Part shown: piece by piece, positions 33,591-44,982 of the stretch
How the letters are laid out: each line of letters begins with the position of its first letter
Position numbering within the stretch: the stretch's first letter is position 1
Source of the DNA: Adenophora triphylla var. japonica
Taxonomy: Eukaryota > Streptophyta > Magnoliopsida > Asterales > Campanulaceae
Length of the DNA: 64,000 nt
Reading direction: 5' to 3'
Assembly (NCBI GenBank): GCA_022495995.1
Contig: JAFEMH010006935.1
Coordinates: 44,152 to 108,151, forward strand
The notes under the pieces: model-generated
What the model saw: only the letters and a program-made list of their open reading frames with translations
The model's database searches: none
What the model was told of the DNA's origin: nothing
Made by a program: the position numbers and the translations under genes

Positions 33591-35130
33591 TTGCGGGCTC
33601 CAAAAATAGAGCTGAAGGAATTACCCGAGCACTTGAAGTACATTTACTTGGGAGACAATGAGACATTGCCCGTCATCATCTCAAGCAATTTGAATGAGGA
33701 TCAAGAGGCAAGGTTAGTCATGGTTTTGAAGGAGAACAAGACAAAGCAATGGGCTGGACATTGGCGGACATTAAGGGAATAAGCCCTTCCATTTGCATGC
33801 ACCAAATTCATTTGGAAGATGGTACGAAACCGGTGAGAGATGCTCAAAGAAAGTTGAATCCGAGTCATGAAAGAAGAGGTAATGAAGGAGATTTTGAAAC
33901 TTTTTGGATGCCGGGATCATCTATCCTATTTCCGACGGTAAATGGGTGAGTCCAATCCATGTGGTACCCAAGAGAACCGGCCTCCGTTGTGCAAAATCGG
34001 AATAATGAGTTGGTGCCGATGAGGGTGCAAAATGGGTGGCGCATGGTCATTGACTTGAGGAAGCTGAATTTAGCAACAAGAAAGGATCATTTTCCATTGC
34101 CGTTCATTGATCAAATCTTTGGAGAGATTGGCGGGTAAGGAGTATTTTTGCTTCTTAGATGGTTTTACGGTTACTATCAAATAGCAATTGCACAAGAAGA
34201 TCAAGAAAAGACTACTTTTACATGTCCTTTTGGAACGTTTGCATTTAGGCGAATGCCTTTTGGATTGTGTAATGCTCAGGAACGTTCCAAAGGTGCATGT
34301 TTAGTATCTTTTACGATTTCATTGAAAAATGCATTGAGATTTTTATGGACGATTTTACTGTTTATGGTAATTCATTTGATAATTGTCTTGGTAGTTTGAC
34401 CAAAGTTTTGAAAAGATGCAAAGATACAAATTTGGTTTTAAATTATGAAAAATGCCATTTCATGGTTACCGAGGGAATTGTGTTGGGACATGTAATTTCT
34501 TCTAGGGGGATAGAAGTCGATAAAGCCAAGGTTGATTTAATTTCGAGTCTACCATATCCTACTAATGTTCGGGAAGTTCGAGCTTTTCTTGGACATGCAG
34601 GTTTCTATCGCAGGTTCATCAAGGATTTTTCGAAGATTGCTCTGCCCATGTCCCGCTTGTTACAAAAAGATGTGGTTTTTGAGTTTAGTGAAGAGTGCAA
34701 GTTGGCATTTGACAGATTGAAGAACATGCTCACAATAGCTCCAATCATTCAACCTCCTGATTGGAACTTGCCATTCGAAATCATGTGTGATGCAAGCAAT
34801 TATGCCGTGGGAGCGTTTTGGGACAAAGAATTGATAAGAAGAGTCATGCTATATATTATGCTTCAAGGACGTTGGATCGGCTCGGTGTAACTACACAACC
34901 ACGGAAAAAGAGTTCTTAGCAATTGTATTTGCTTTGGACAAGTTTCGGTCATACACCTTGGGTCCAAGGTTTATGTGTACTCCGACCATGCGGCGTTGAA
35001 GTACCTTTTGACCAAGAAGGAGTCGAAACCAAGGTTGATAAGATGGGCACTTTTGTTACAAGAGTTCGATATTGAGATTAAGGATCGGAAAGGAGTTGAG
35101 AATCACCGTAGCGGATCATTTGAGCGAGGT
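33591..35130 (+). pseudogene. Athila reverse transcriptase and RNase H, broken
   Basis: Fragments in several frames: SPSICMHQIHLEDGTKPVRD (33785-33845), WRMVIDLRKLNLATRKDHFP (near 34040-34100), YGYYQIAIAQEDQEKTTFTC and FAFRRMPFGLCNAQ (34160-34280), then FMDDFTVYG with the catalytic YxDD equivalent (34342-34353). The connection and RNase H start follow (FLGHAGFYRRFIKDFSKIAL, EIMCDASNYAVGAF) to 34890. RNase H continues in other frames to about 35130 ([16 protein letters not shown]). At least five indels or stops. DNA polymerase activity would be lost. Confidence 0.88.
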
Positions 35131-35132
35131 TA

Positions 35133-36509
35133 GTGAGAGAGGGCGAGTCATTGCCCATTTCAGAATTATTTCCGGACGAGCATTTGTGCGAGGTGAAAGG
35201 TATGATTCCTTGGTACGCTGATATAGTTAATTATTTGACTGCTAGAGCTTTACCAAGTGATCTTAGCAAATCACGCAAGCAAAAGATTAAACATGATGCT
35301 AAATATTATGTGTGGGATGCACCTCACTTGTGGAAATTTTGTTCTGACCAAATGGTTCGAAGGTGCGTCCCGGAAAATGAACATAATTCTATTTTAGCCT
35401 TTTGTCATAATTATGCTTGTGGTGGTCACTTTGGTCCAAGACGAACTGCTAGAAAAATCTTGGAAAGTGGTTTTTATTGGGAAACATTGTTTAAAGATGC
35501 ATTTGTGTTTTGTAAAAAATGTGACCGTTGTCAAAGAACAGGGTCTTTGTCTCAAAGAAACGAGATGCCCCAAACTCCTATTCTTATTTGTGAAATTTTT
35601 GATGTTTGGGGTATGGATTTCATGGGACCTTTTCTTTCTTCTTGTGGTTATTTGTACATACTTTTGGCTGTTGATTATGTATCGAAGTGGGTGGAAGCAA
35701 TACCCACTAGGACTGACGACTCTGCTGTTGTTGTTAGGTTTCTCAAGGCTAACATTTTCAGCAGGTTTGGTACTCCAAGAGCGGTTATTAGTGACCAAGG
35801 AACTCATTTTTGCAACAGGGCAGTTGGAACATTGTTCAAGAAGTATGGGGTACATCATCGTGTAGCCACAGCTTACCACCCACAAACGAACGGCCAGGCG
35901 GAAGTTTCAAATCGTGAAATAAAATCCATTTTGGAAAAGACGGTTAATCCGGGAAGAAAAGATTGGAGTCTTCGTTTGGAAGACGCTCTTTGGGCCTATC
36001 GTACAGCTTATAAAACACCTATTGGGATGTCTCCCTATAGGTTGGTTTTTGGAAAATCTTGTCACTTGCCTGTTGAGATTGAGCATAGAGCCTTGTGGGC
36101 GGTGAAGCGTTGTAACATGAGCATGGATGAAGCGGGTGTGCAAAGAAAATTCCAATTGCAAGAGTTGGAAGAGATTCGTTTGGAGGCCTATGAAAATTCG
36201 AGGATATACAAGGAGAAAACCAAGCTTTTCCATGATCATTCAATCATGAGAAAGAAATTTGCAGAAGGAAATAAGGTTTTGCTTTTCAATTCTCGACTTA
36301 AACTCATGCCCGGTAAGTTACGCTCTCAATGGCTTGGTCCGTTCATGGTTACTAAGGTTTTTCCCTACGGAACCGTGGAAATCAAAAGTTTGGATACGGA
36401 CAAAGTGTTTAAGGTGAATGGACAACGTTTGAAGTTGTTCCATGAAGATGAACATGTTTCTTTCATAGAGGAGGTGGATTTGGAACTACCTCGATACTCG
36501 TCGGAATGA
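35133..36509 (+). CDS. Athila integrase
   Basis: One open frame of 458 codons covering the whole integrase. The zinc-binding region has the HHCC pattern ([13 protein letters not shown], then CKKCDRC). The catalytic triad is intact: Asp at 35616-35618 (WGMDFMGP), Asp at 35793-35795 (VISDQGTHF) and Glu at 35901-35903 ([11 protein letters not shown]), spacing D-58-D-35-E, as expected for DD35E. The C-terminal part includes [20 protein letters not shown], the GPY/F-like module; there is no chromodomain, as normal for Athila. The start is not a true protein start; in the intact element this is the end of pol. It is the best preserved part of the element. Confidence 0.93.
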   Translation: MREGESLPISELFPDEHLCEVKGMIPWYADIVNYLTARALPSDLSKSRKQKIKHDAKYYVWDAPHLWKFCSDQMVRRCVPENEHNSILAFCHNYACGGHFGPRRTARKILESGFYWETLFKDAFVFCKKCDRCQRTGSLSQRNEMPQTPILICEIFDVWGMDFMGPFLSSCGYLYILLAVDYVSKWVEAIPTRTDDSAVVVRFLKANIFSRFGTPRAVISDQGTHFCNRAVGTLFKKYGVHHRVATAYHPQTNGQAEVSNREIKSILEKTVNPGRKDWSLRLEDALWAYRTAYKTPIGMSPYRLVFGKSCHLPVEIEHRALWAVKRCNMSMDEAGVQRKFQLQELEEIRLEAYENSRIYKEKTKLFHDHSIMRKKFAEGNKVLLFNSRLKLMPGKLRSQWLGPFMVTKVFPYGTVEIKSLDTDKVFKVNGQRLKLFHEDEHVSFIEEVDLELPRYSSE

Positions 36510-36940
36510 GAAGGAGGAGAAAGTCGAGCATAACGACTATAAAAAAATTGCGTTTTTTTTATTTTGATTTTTTATCTATTTATTTCAATTTTTTTTGTTT
36601 TAAAAAAATTTTTGTTCTTGAGTTAGTTTGGTTCTGATTTTTTTCGAAGGCTGTAGCTGTGGGAGATTTAGGCGTGATCACGCTTAAGTGTGAGGAGAAA
36701 TTGGAGAAGCCAAAAACCCCATTTCACCCCTCCAATTTCTCTGACGTACAACCAAAAACCCCATTTCACCCTCCAATTTCTCACGAACTGACCCCAAAAC
36801 CCTATTCCCCTGCCACCACTTCTTCTCCAGGAGCTATATCTTCTCCTTCTTCTCCGGCCACCACCATTGATTCCGGTGTGGTAACACAACAATTAACCAA
36901 CAGAATTTCTGAACCCTCTCTTTCACACCGACAAAATTCC
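36510..36940 (+). other. Spacer between pol and env-like ORF
   Basis: T-rich, then a Pro-rich reading frame of doubtful meaning. Contains the 12-bp palindrome GCGTGATCACGC (36672-36683) also present before gag. Confidence 0.5.
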
Positions 36941-38252
36941 ATGGGTAGGACGAAAGGGCGATGCAAGAGCAAAAGGGAAAACCACGGTTGTCGCGGAAAT
37001 CCCAACGGTCGAGCAAGAGTTGAATGAACCGGAGATTCAAGAAGGTAATTCGGGCGCAGAAGAGGAACAAACTGCAAGGGTTCCGATTCGAATTCCGCGA
37101 GCTCGAATGAAAAAGGGTAAAGCTATTTTACCACCTTCGGAAGCGACTTGCGAGGTAAACTCAATTTTTCCAATAAGCTTAAAAAGTTGTATGTCGAGGT
37201 TTGTACTCGAGTGATAATCCCTCCGAATTTTGTTGATAATGGTACTTTGTGTGCACTTAAGATTAAGGAAGAATTTGAGGGCATGATAGATGGCATAGGA
37301 TGGAGATTGTTTTTTGAAATTCGGTGTCCGTCTTATATTGAGTTGGTGAGGGAATTTTACACAACTTTCACATTTGATAATCCCACCGAGTTTACTTTGG
37401 ATACTCCCGATGCAGTGCGATTTAGATTGATGGGTAAAGGTTTTAAGTACTCACTCACCCAATTTAACCTTGCTTTGGGAGCGATTTCTGATGAATATGC
37501 TGAGTCTTATGAGTACAAGTCATCACTTGTAGATTACCCTGAAGACTTTAAGCAAAATTCATTCTGGAAGGAAGTGTCTGTTGATTGTAATGCTTACAAC
37601 CCGAGTCATTCACTAAGTTCACATCTTAAAAATCCTGTTTGGAAAATTATGCATAGATTTTTGTCATGTAATTTTCGGGTCGAAAGGGCATATTACGCAC
37701 TCGTTTGTTCTAAAGTGGCGAGCTATTTTTTTCTTGTGGGCTATGTCTAGGAATATCAAGGTAAATTTTGGGTGTTGGGTAGCCACACAATTTTCAAGAG
37801 TTATGAAATTATCAAAGAATTTAATTCTTGGCTTTCTAATAACTCATTTGGCTACTAACCTTCACTTGCTTGATGATGGAAAAGCTAACGAGTTGCATGT
37901 AGGTTGCGGTATGGAATTGTTGGATGTTGCTTCTTTGCAGGATAAGCATATCGTGGCTGTGGACAAGGACAAAGTTCCTTATTTTTTGCCCCCAGGAAAT
38001 TCAAATGGAGAGAAAGAAGGTTCGAAAAGGAAGCGATCCAGATCTGAAAATGTTGAATTGAATGATGGAGCTTCTACTTCCAATGGTCCTCAGTCCATTG
38101 AAGAACTTCATAGGAAGTTTGATCGGTTGGAAAGATTTATTCATGAAGGGTTCGCAAGGCAAGAGGCCTTTAATAAAAGTTTGGCAGAAAAAGTTGAGGA
38201 GTTGCTCGGCTCTAGGCAATCAACTCCCCGCCGCAAGACTCAGCGAAAGTGA
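36941..38252 (+). pseudogene. Athila env-like ORF (ATHILA ORF-1 family)
   Basis: The likely start is ATG 36941 (MGRTKG); the frame is lost near 36960 and resumes near 37015 and 37150. The central part 37200-37740 (LVREFYTTFTFDNPTEFTLD, VRFRLMGKGFKYSLTQFNLA, NPVWKIMHRFLSCNFRVERA) resembles the ATHILA ORF-1 family found after pol in Athila elements. A T-run near 37725-37732 coincides with another frame change, after which 37740-38252 continues (WVATQFSRVMKLSKNLILGF) into a basic, Ser-rich tail with a coiled coil. This class was once compared with envelope genes; the function is unknown. At least three breaks. Confidence 0.75.
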
Positions 38253-39881
38253 TCAGGGACGTTTTTTCTTTACTTTTTCTTGTAAATAAATCTTGCTTTA
38301 ATTTTGCTTTCATTTTCTTTTTACTATTTTCTAGGTTGTTAGTTGTTAGTTTCTAGTTTCATGTATATATTATGTGCATTCTCCATTGAGGTCAATGTAG
38401 AGTCTAGGTGTGGGGGTGGGGTGTGACCATGGCTTGCGAATTTTTGTGCTTAATTTTTTTCAAAAATTATCATGTTCCATGGGAGATAAAGTGCAATATC
38501 TTGAAAGGGGGAGGTCATTGGCTTTGTTCTAAATTTGGCAATCATATGACCCATTAGTTTTAAAAATAGATGGAATGCTATTGTGCGAGGTTAACACACA
38601 AACACCCTTTAATGTGAGCTTTTGGGCCTTAAAAGCATATATCTTTTATGCTCATAATTTCTTTGTTGTGTGATCAAGCATAATGTGTCCCTTCTAGAAC
38701 TTGCTTTTAATGCCGGGTTGAGACATCTTCGGGCTTGTGCACATCATCTCTAAATAAGGGACTTTAGGAGTAGCCTTTTGTCGGCCTTCATTTGTTTGCT
38801 TACCCGTATGCCCCTAGTAAGCCCCTGTTGAAGCTTGAAGCCGTTCTTTTGTTTATATCCCCTTAAGCCATGTCCCGTTCTTTGATTCCCTATTTTGAGC
38901 CCTCTTGTCAAGATGATATGAAAATGAAAATGCATTTGAAGTTGGTTTTTGTGCTTCAATAGAGAGAATCAAGGAAATTGGGAAAATATTTGCTTGGGAA
39001 TCATGGGATATCATTGACCCTTGGAATTTGTAAATATGTTTTAGTTTCAGTTTTGTTGTCTGAAGTAAAAAAAAAAAAATGCAAAACAAAAGTGTTGAAA
39101 GTGTCCAGTACATCTCTGATAATTATGTTATATGCTCCTTTGTTATTCATTTGAATAAGGAGTAGTCTTAAGAGATGTGAAGTTGGTATGATATTCCCTC
39201 CATTGCATTCGTATGTTCTAATTTTCATTCATGGGAGGTCATTTGGTGATATTGATATGTAGTACTTTTGGTGTTGAGATTGAAATTTGAGAAAGTTTTT
39301 GTCTGGTCCAAGTGCATTATGAAAGATTTGGAGATGTGAATTGTTGTGAATAAAAGCGGAAAGGATCGTGTGATGTTTTTGATATTTGGAGTTTATTGTT
39401 TTCATATCTTCTTGACTTGTTCAACTAAAAACACATCCTTCCATCATACCTTTTCCCCATGGCCCCATTACAACCCTTCAAGGTCCCTAAGTGCATAAGT
39501 TCAAATTTTTGATGTGGAGACCTTGGCATATTATCAAGCCTATGGTAATGGTGCATTATGTTTTGATATGGAGTGCTTATACACTTGCACAAACGCTTAA
39601 GAGCGAATGAGTGAATTCTATATATTTCCATGTCGTGAGGTGTTAATTTAGTTGCAATGGCATTCCATACATTTTTAAGGCTAATGGGAAGTTATTATTG
39701 AAAAATCAAGTCAAATACATGTACCTTGTTCCAGAAAGAAATTGGCTTAATCTCCTATGGGCATATTAAGTTTTGGAAAAATTAGGGACGGAGATTTGCA
39801 AGCCAAGAGTGGTAGGAACATTTTTTTGGTTAGGATTGTGGGTTATGTTTGAGTCATACTTGGGGGCAAGCATGATTTAGG
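38253..39881 (+). other. Athila 3' non-coding region
   Basis: 1.6 kb without a supported gene between the env-like ORF and the polypurine tract, the usual arrangement in Athila elements. GTGTGGGGGTGGGGTGTG at 38408-38425 is an inner purine/G-rich tract similar to the real one. Confidence 0.6.
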
Positions 39882-39893
39882 TGTGGGGGAATT
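39882..39893 (+). promoter_or_regulatory. Polypurine tract
   Basis: TGTGGGGGAATT directly before the TG of the 3' LTR; primes plus-strand DNA synthesis. Confidence 0.85.
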
Positions 39894-41172
39894 TGATACA
39901 TCTTTATTTGTACATATTTTAATGTCATATTTCCTCTCATTTAAGATTATGCAATTCATGTATTTGACTAATTTTCGTTATATTTTGGATGTAGGGGATG
40001 AAATGTCGGATATGAGCAAAAGGAGGCTAAAAATGGAATTTTTGGTGCAAAGTATTTACCAATGTTTTTGGAACTGAAATCATTGAATATAGAAGGTCAT
40101 GAAGCACAAAAGGAGTCAGCCATTCATTTGTTCCTTTTAATGAAGTAATCAGTTATGGAATGGAAAAAGACCATGGAAGAGATCAGTCCTACAAAAAGGA
40201 CGTTACTTTCTCCTCTTCAATTTTAGAGAAAAAAAATAGAAGAAAAATCCTTCCAAGTAATGACTCCTATTTCATCTGTTCCCACAATAAAAAACATTTT
40301 CTCTCTGTAAATTTTAGTTTCTTCCAGCAAGTTCATGTCTCTTAGCAATTGGCAAGAACAACAATTATGAAGATTATGAAGCAAACCATGTGTAGCTAAG
40401 TCTTTCTTTCCAATTCAAGGGATTTTATATTAAGTTATGTTTTTGTGAGGCTTGGGTTTATTAAATCTTGCTATTGTTCAAGTATTTGTGATTTCATTTC
40501 ATATTTTATGGTAATTGTGAATTAGATGAATTGACAACTTATCTATTTTGCAACCTCCTAAAGCTAATTTAGAGCAATAGGCTAAGATTGTTGTGCTATC
40601 ATAATAGTCTTAGTCTAAATGAAATTACATTCTTGATTAGAGTAATAGTAGCTATCTCTATTGCTTTGATCTTGTTCGGCTATTTCCATGGAACTTAATG
40701 CTATTGTTGTTAATATGGATCCCTAGTGTGCCCAATTAAATAATGATAAGATTAATCGAATGCTAGGTTCGGTCAATACTTTAGGGAATCCCAACTTGTC
40801 TTGGCTATCCGGATGAGTTTATAGTCGAGTACTTGAAGAGCAAGATTATCTTGTGAAGCCCATGATCAAAGACATAATTGAATCATCCCCTTGAATTGGA
40901 AATTCTTCTCATATTGTTATTTCTCTAGTTCTTAGTTTGACCTTATTTGTGAAAACTCCGTCTCACTTTGTTTTACTTTTATTTCTAGTTAATTTAGTTG
41001 TTAAAATTAGTACTTAGATAAATCAATTCAACAAAACCCCTTTTTCTGTTTCTCGTTACGTTTCGTTATCTCAAAAGAAGGATTTCCCGTCCCCGTGGAT
41101 ACGAACTCTACTTGCTTCTATACTTGGTTTGAGAGTAGGAGAATTTTAATTTGGGCGTTTAACGACACACCA
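39894..41172 (+). repeat. Athila 3' LTR
   Basis: 1279 bp, TGATACATC to GACACACCA, nearly identical to the 5' LTR. Confidence 0.96.
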
Positions 41173-41177
41173 CTAAT
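41173..41177. other. Target-site duplication of the Athila element, right
   Basis: CTAAT, matching 29682-29686. Confidence 0.95.
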
Positions 41178-41396
41178 TTAAACATATCTCGTAGTTTTAA
41201 CAAATAATTTATATTTGATGAACATTAAGTATAAACAAATATTAATTTTAACCATTAATTTATATTTAACTGACAAAAAGTTAAAACATAGAGCAAACAC
41301 AAAAAGAACACACATAATATTTAAAATATTTTTGTAACTAGACAAAGGAGGAAGATGATGAATACTTACAAAGAGACTGAGGAGGTATAGTGATAT
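41178..41396 (-). repeat. Viral direct terminal repeat, copy A' (second part)
   Basis: Continues the repeat interrupted at 29686 and ends with GGTATAGTGATAT at 41396, where similarity to copy A (ending 21468) stops. Host DNA follows. It does not include the promoter region found beyond copy A. Confidence 0.92.
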
Positions 41397-41430
41397 GCAC
41401 AGGATCCCTATAATTATTGAGACGAGTCTG

Positions 41431-42139
41431 CTCCTTCCGTCCCACTTCACATTTTACCCAAAAGGGTGCTCATTACAAGATTTATATTTCATGAAGGGTG
41501 TACTCCCGAGTTTAAAATAGGGAAGAAATGGAAGGAAACGAAAGGAAGGGGGAAGAAAGGGTGTGCTCCCTAGTTTTGTTAGGAGGGGAGTGGGAGGAAA
41601 GGAAGGGAAAATTTTTAACATTTTACTTCCTTTCATTTCCTCCCGAAAGTGAAAAAAAGTGGAAGGAAGTGAAAATTTAATTAACAAATATTTTTGAAAT
41701 ACCTACTTTACCCCTCAAATATAATTCTCTCTTTCTTTCATTAAGGGTACCAGTGTAATTTTAAAAAATTTCCTTCACTTTCCTTCCTAAACTCGGGAGC
41801 ACTAAAGGGAAATGTTGAATTCCCTTCCCTTCTCTTCTCTCCTCTTCCTTTCCTTTCCTTTCTCTCCTGCTAAAATTCGGGAGCGGATCCGAAATCTTTC
41901 ATGTAATGGCAAATATTTTAGTATTATATTATTCATACCCCACTTGTCTCTCTCACATACTTAAATTGTGAATCCCACTTGTCCCTTTCACTTACCTTTT
42001 CCTCTCATATATTTAAATTATGGGTTTCACTTGTTATACCCACTTACTTCTTTCCTCTCACAACCTTTTTTCCACTTATCATTTTCCTTAATTTTTGTGA
42101 TAAAGAAAAATGGTGAAGCTCTTGGTGGGACGGAGGGGG
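41431..42139. mobile_element. Stowaway-like element carrying a nested foldback repeat
   Basis: Outer ends CTCCTTCCGTCCCACTTCAC and, on the other strand, CCCCCTCCGTCCCACCAAGA look like Stowaway ends; TA follows the right one, the left flank is CTG. Inside, 41495-41890 has GGGTGTACTCCCGAGTTTAA and GGGTGTGCTCCCTAGTTTTG on one side, and AACTCGGGAGCAC and AATTCGGGAGCGG on the other. These are separated by GGAAGGAAA/TTTCCTTCC-rich arms, so a purine/pyrimidine foldback element seems to be inserted in the outer one. Confidence 0.55.
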
Positions 42140-44140
42140 TATTTCTTATCTCACTTTCTCTCTCCTATATCACTTTTTATACTTAAAACACTTATTTCAC
42201 TAAACTTTTTTTTAATCCCGTACAAAAAACAAATACAATATGTAATTTATAATGAAACGACGAAAGTACACATTAATCCAGACGTATGGCGTTATTGGGC
42301 TTAGCTACAGACTGGAGATGGATAAAATGGGTTCAAATTTGTGGGAGGTCCGCACGGACCGTTGTCCCTGGCCAATTTGGACCGGGCCCGTAACCCGTCC
42401 AGACCGCTTTTCATATGAGACGGACTTGGATCAAAGAAATCGTGGATCTTCTGATCCGAGCCAAATGAACGGGCTTGGGCAATGAAAATGGGCCGAATTG
42501 GGCCAAGTTTAGGCCCGTTTGACCACAAGGGCTGATGGGCTTGAATCCGTTCCACCCGCAAACAGGTTCATACGAACAAGGACGGAACGACCGGCCCTTT
42601 GGCCATCTCCACTACACTACAGAGAAACTCACTCTCCTACTAGGTAGTAGGTACCAACATTACTTTATTCTTCCTGCAGCATAACCAACAAATATAATGT
42701 GCATGCTATAATAGTTATAAATTAGTAAAGCTAGACAAAGTGTAATTTATTCGTCATTTTTTATAAAATGCGTTATTTTTCTATCTGTTGTTGATTATCC
42801 TAAAGTACGTTAATTACATGTACTGTCGGAACTTATTGACTTAGGCCTAATCCACCCTTGTTTGTTCAAACAAATTTTATCTGTAATATTCAAATATTAT
42901 TCCATTTTAATTAAAAAAATTCACTTAATTAAAGTTTCTTAAAATGTTTATGAAAAATAGTTCTTGCCAAAAAAATTTATAATTACTTTTGATAATTTAC
43001 TTATATTCTCACCATGATTTAACTTTTAGAATAAGCTTACTCCCTCCGCACTAAAATAATTGTTATTTTTCATCATTTAAAAAAAAAAATTATCACTTTT
43101 GGGTTGAAAATATTTTGTTTTTCAAATTTATGCCTACCTAGAAACTTGAATTATGGTAGTAATTAGTTTGTGAGTAAAGTAATGTAATAATAAATAAAGA
43201 TAAATTTGGTTTATTAAAATATAATAATAATTGATTTTTTTTTAAATTGATGAAAAAATATTGACTTTTTTTTAACTAAAAAGGTCAAGCATGAAAATCC
43301 AAAAGAAAATCTTTTGTAATTAATGATCAAACAAACCTGATCTAGAAAGATTCCATCGATCTCGAAAAATTTCATCTAATGGCTAGTGTGTATCATATAA
43401 GCAGACTTTTGCCTTCAAATTCATCCAAAAACAGAATTAAGTATAAAATCTATAATACAATATAAAAAGACAACTAATTAAGATGCAACTAAATAAAATT
43501 AAGTATAAAATCTATAATACAATACACAAGTTTAATCGTTTGTAATCGATTTGATAAAAAAGACTAATATTCAATTTAGAAAATTGATCCGATGACCTGT
43601 ATTAACTCAAATATTTCATCTTTACACTCTCAGTTTTATCCTCACCTTCTCCTCCCAAACATGTCTTTTAACTTTCCCACACCCTTTTATTTACTAAATT
43701 ATTCTTTTTATTAATTTTTTTATTTTTAATTATTATTTACTTATCGATCTTATAACCATATATAGCCTATAGGAATAGATTTGAATTTTATTTTTTATTA
43801 TTTATTGTTCATGATTTTTTTTATAGATTTTGTTATAATAATAAATAAAAACTTAGTTTAAATTACTTTTTTGGGATATGATATTTTTTTACTAGCACTA
43901 CAATTTCGATTAAAGATGGTGAAAATGAATTTATTAGGAAAAATATAATTACAATTCTATTTTATCAATGGGGGAGCAGCGTGGATATAGTAGTTGGGCC
44001 ACTTTTAGGATCAAATAGGCCAATTTATTTGGCCCAATGTACTGATATATCAAATGGGCCGTGGAGAGCTCGGATAAAATGACCGTTAGATGGCTTGCTT
44101 AAGAAGAACGCGTTTGACCTCAGACGGTCTTATTTCCTTC
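42140..44140. other. AT-rich intergenic spacer
   Basis: No supported gene. A GGCCCG/CGGGCC-rich segment at 42350-42600 has no recognised identity. A single Stowaway-like end (ACTCCCTCCGCACTAAAAT, 43040-43058) has no visible partner. A 28-bp direct repeat around TAAGTATAAAATCTATAATA occurs at about 43438 and 43500. Confidence 0.5.
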
Positions 44141-44143
44141 GTG

Positions 44144-44226
44144 TATATATACACCCTCGCGCAGGCGCGCTTGCCATTCTCTCGCTTTCTTCTCACGCAC
44201 ACACCGATTCCCGATCATTTCCTCTC

Positions 44227-44260
<34 letters not shown>

Positions 44261-44349
44261 GATTCTCACATTGGAAATAATCGCGCCTGGGCAAAAGAGG
44301 AAATAATCGCGCTTGGGCAAAAACCCTAAATTGAGGGGTATTGCTGTAG
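44144..44349 (+). promoter_or_regulatory. Promoter and 5' leader exon of a plus-strand gene
   Basis: TATATATA at 44144-44151 is followed by a CT-rich leader with a (CT)n tract (about 44232-44260) and a tandem duplication of GGAAATAATCGCGC-TGGGCAAAA (44273-44298, 44299-44323). Then AACCCTAAA and a donor-like GCTGTAG/GTAATTC (44349/44350). This is the layout of a plant promoter with a leader exon. Which coding exons it served is not clear; the first decayed exons downstream lie at 45.3 kb and beyond. Confidence 0.5.
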
Positions 44350-44982
44350 GTAATTCTTTTGCATTATTGCATTGGTTTCATTTTGATATTTTGCCTGTTT
44401 TTGAGTGGAAAGTTTGATTTAAATTTACCTGGATATATGAGTTTATAGGTTTAGCATGTTTATGGGCTTTCAGCTGTTACTTCTTTGAATGCACACAAAA
44501 TGTTTGTGGAAATGTGTGATAGTTTTGCGGGGTGCAGGGGCAGATCAAAGCACGAGATTATATTGGCTCTTTTACTTCTTCAGGATTTCATTTTTTTTCT
44601 CAGAGCACTTTTCCGATTAAGCCAAAGATCGAGAGGTAACTTCTCATCTCTCATTCCGCCGTTTTGATTTATCCAATGAAAGGAAAAATTAAGAGGAAAA
44701 AAAGCCGCCTAGGTTTTACGCTTTCTTTGATTAGGTTATAGTTTTGTGTGTTTGAACTTTGAACTAAACTAAGAAAGTTCACCAGAAAAAAGAATAAGTA
44801 AGACAATGCTGATTTTTCAATTTTGGCTGCTAATTCGAATGAGGGTTTATTTTGCTCTTATGAAATTACTCTGAATTAGGGTTTATTTTCATTTTATGAA
44901 ATCAGGATGGGATTAAATTGAACTAATTCTTAGTTCAATTAAATCATTATAATAAGATTTCTTGTTGACCAATTATGCAATT

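Larger units (their letters stand above)
29687..41172 (+). mobile_element. Athila-type Ty3/Gypsy retrotransposon, complete with both LTRs
   Basis: 11,486 bp, bounded by two LTRs (1280 and 1279 bp, TG...CA) and a 5-bp CTAAT duplication. Contains a tRNA-Asp type primer site, gag, protease, RT/RNase H, integrase, an env-like ORF of the ATHILA family, a long 3' non-coding region and a polypurine tract. The LTRs differ by one substitution, two 1-base homopolymer indels and one cluster of about seven changes (near 30049/40256), so insertion was recent. Yet gag, protease, RT and env-like frames contain frameshifts or stops. It lies inside one terminal repeat of the endogenous caulimovirid, so it is the younger of the two. 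Confidence 0.96.

Noticed and set aside
35394..36243. Minus-strand ORFs over the Athila integrase
   Set aside because: Antisense shadows of a well conserved integrase frame.
21198..41396. Reading the viral insert as an ordinary LTR retrotransposon
   Set aside because: The movement protein of the 30K type and a viroplasmin domain are caulimovirid genes, there is no integrase, and the terminal repeats lack TG...CA ends and a target duplication.
42301..42561. Minus-strand ORF of 86 codons
   Set aside because: Lies in a GGCCCG-rich low-complexity segment; no homology recognised.
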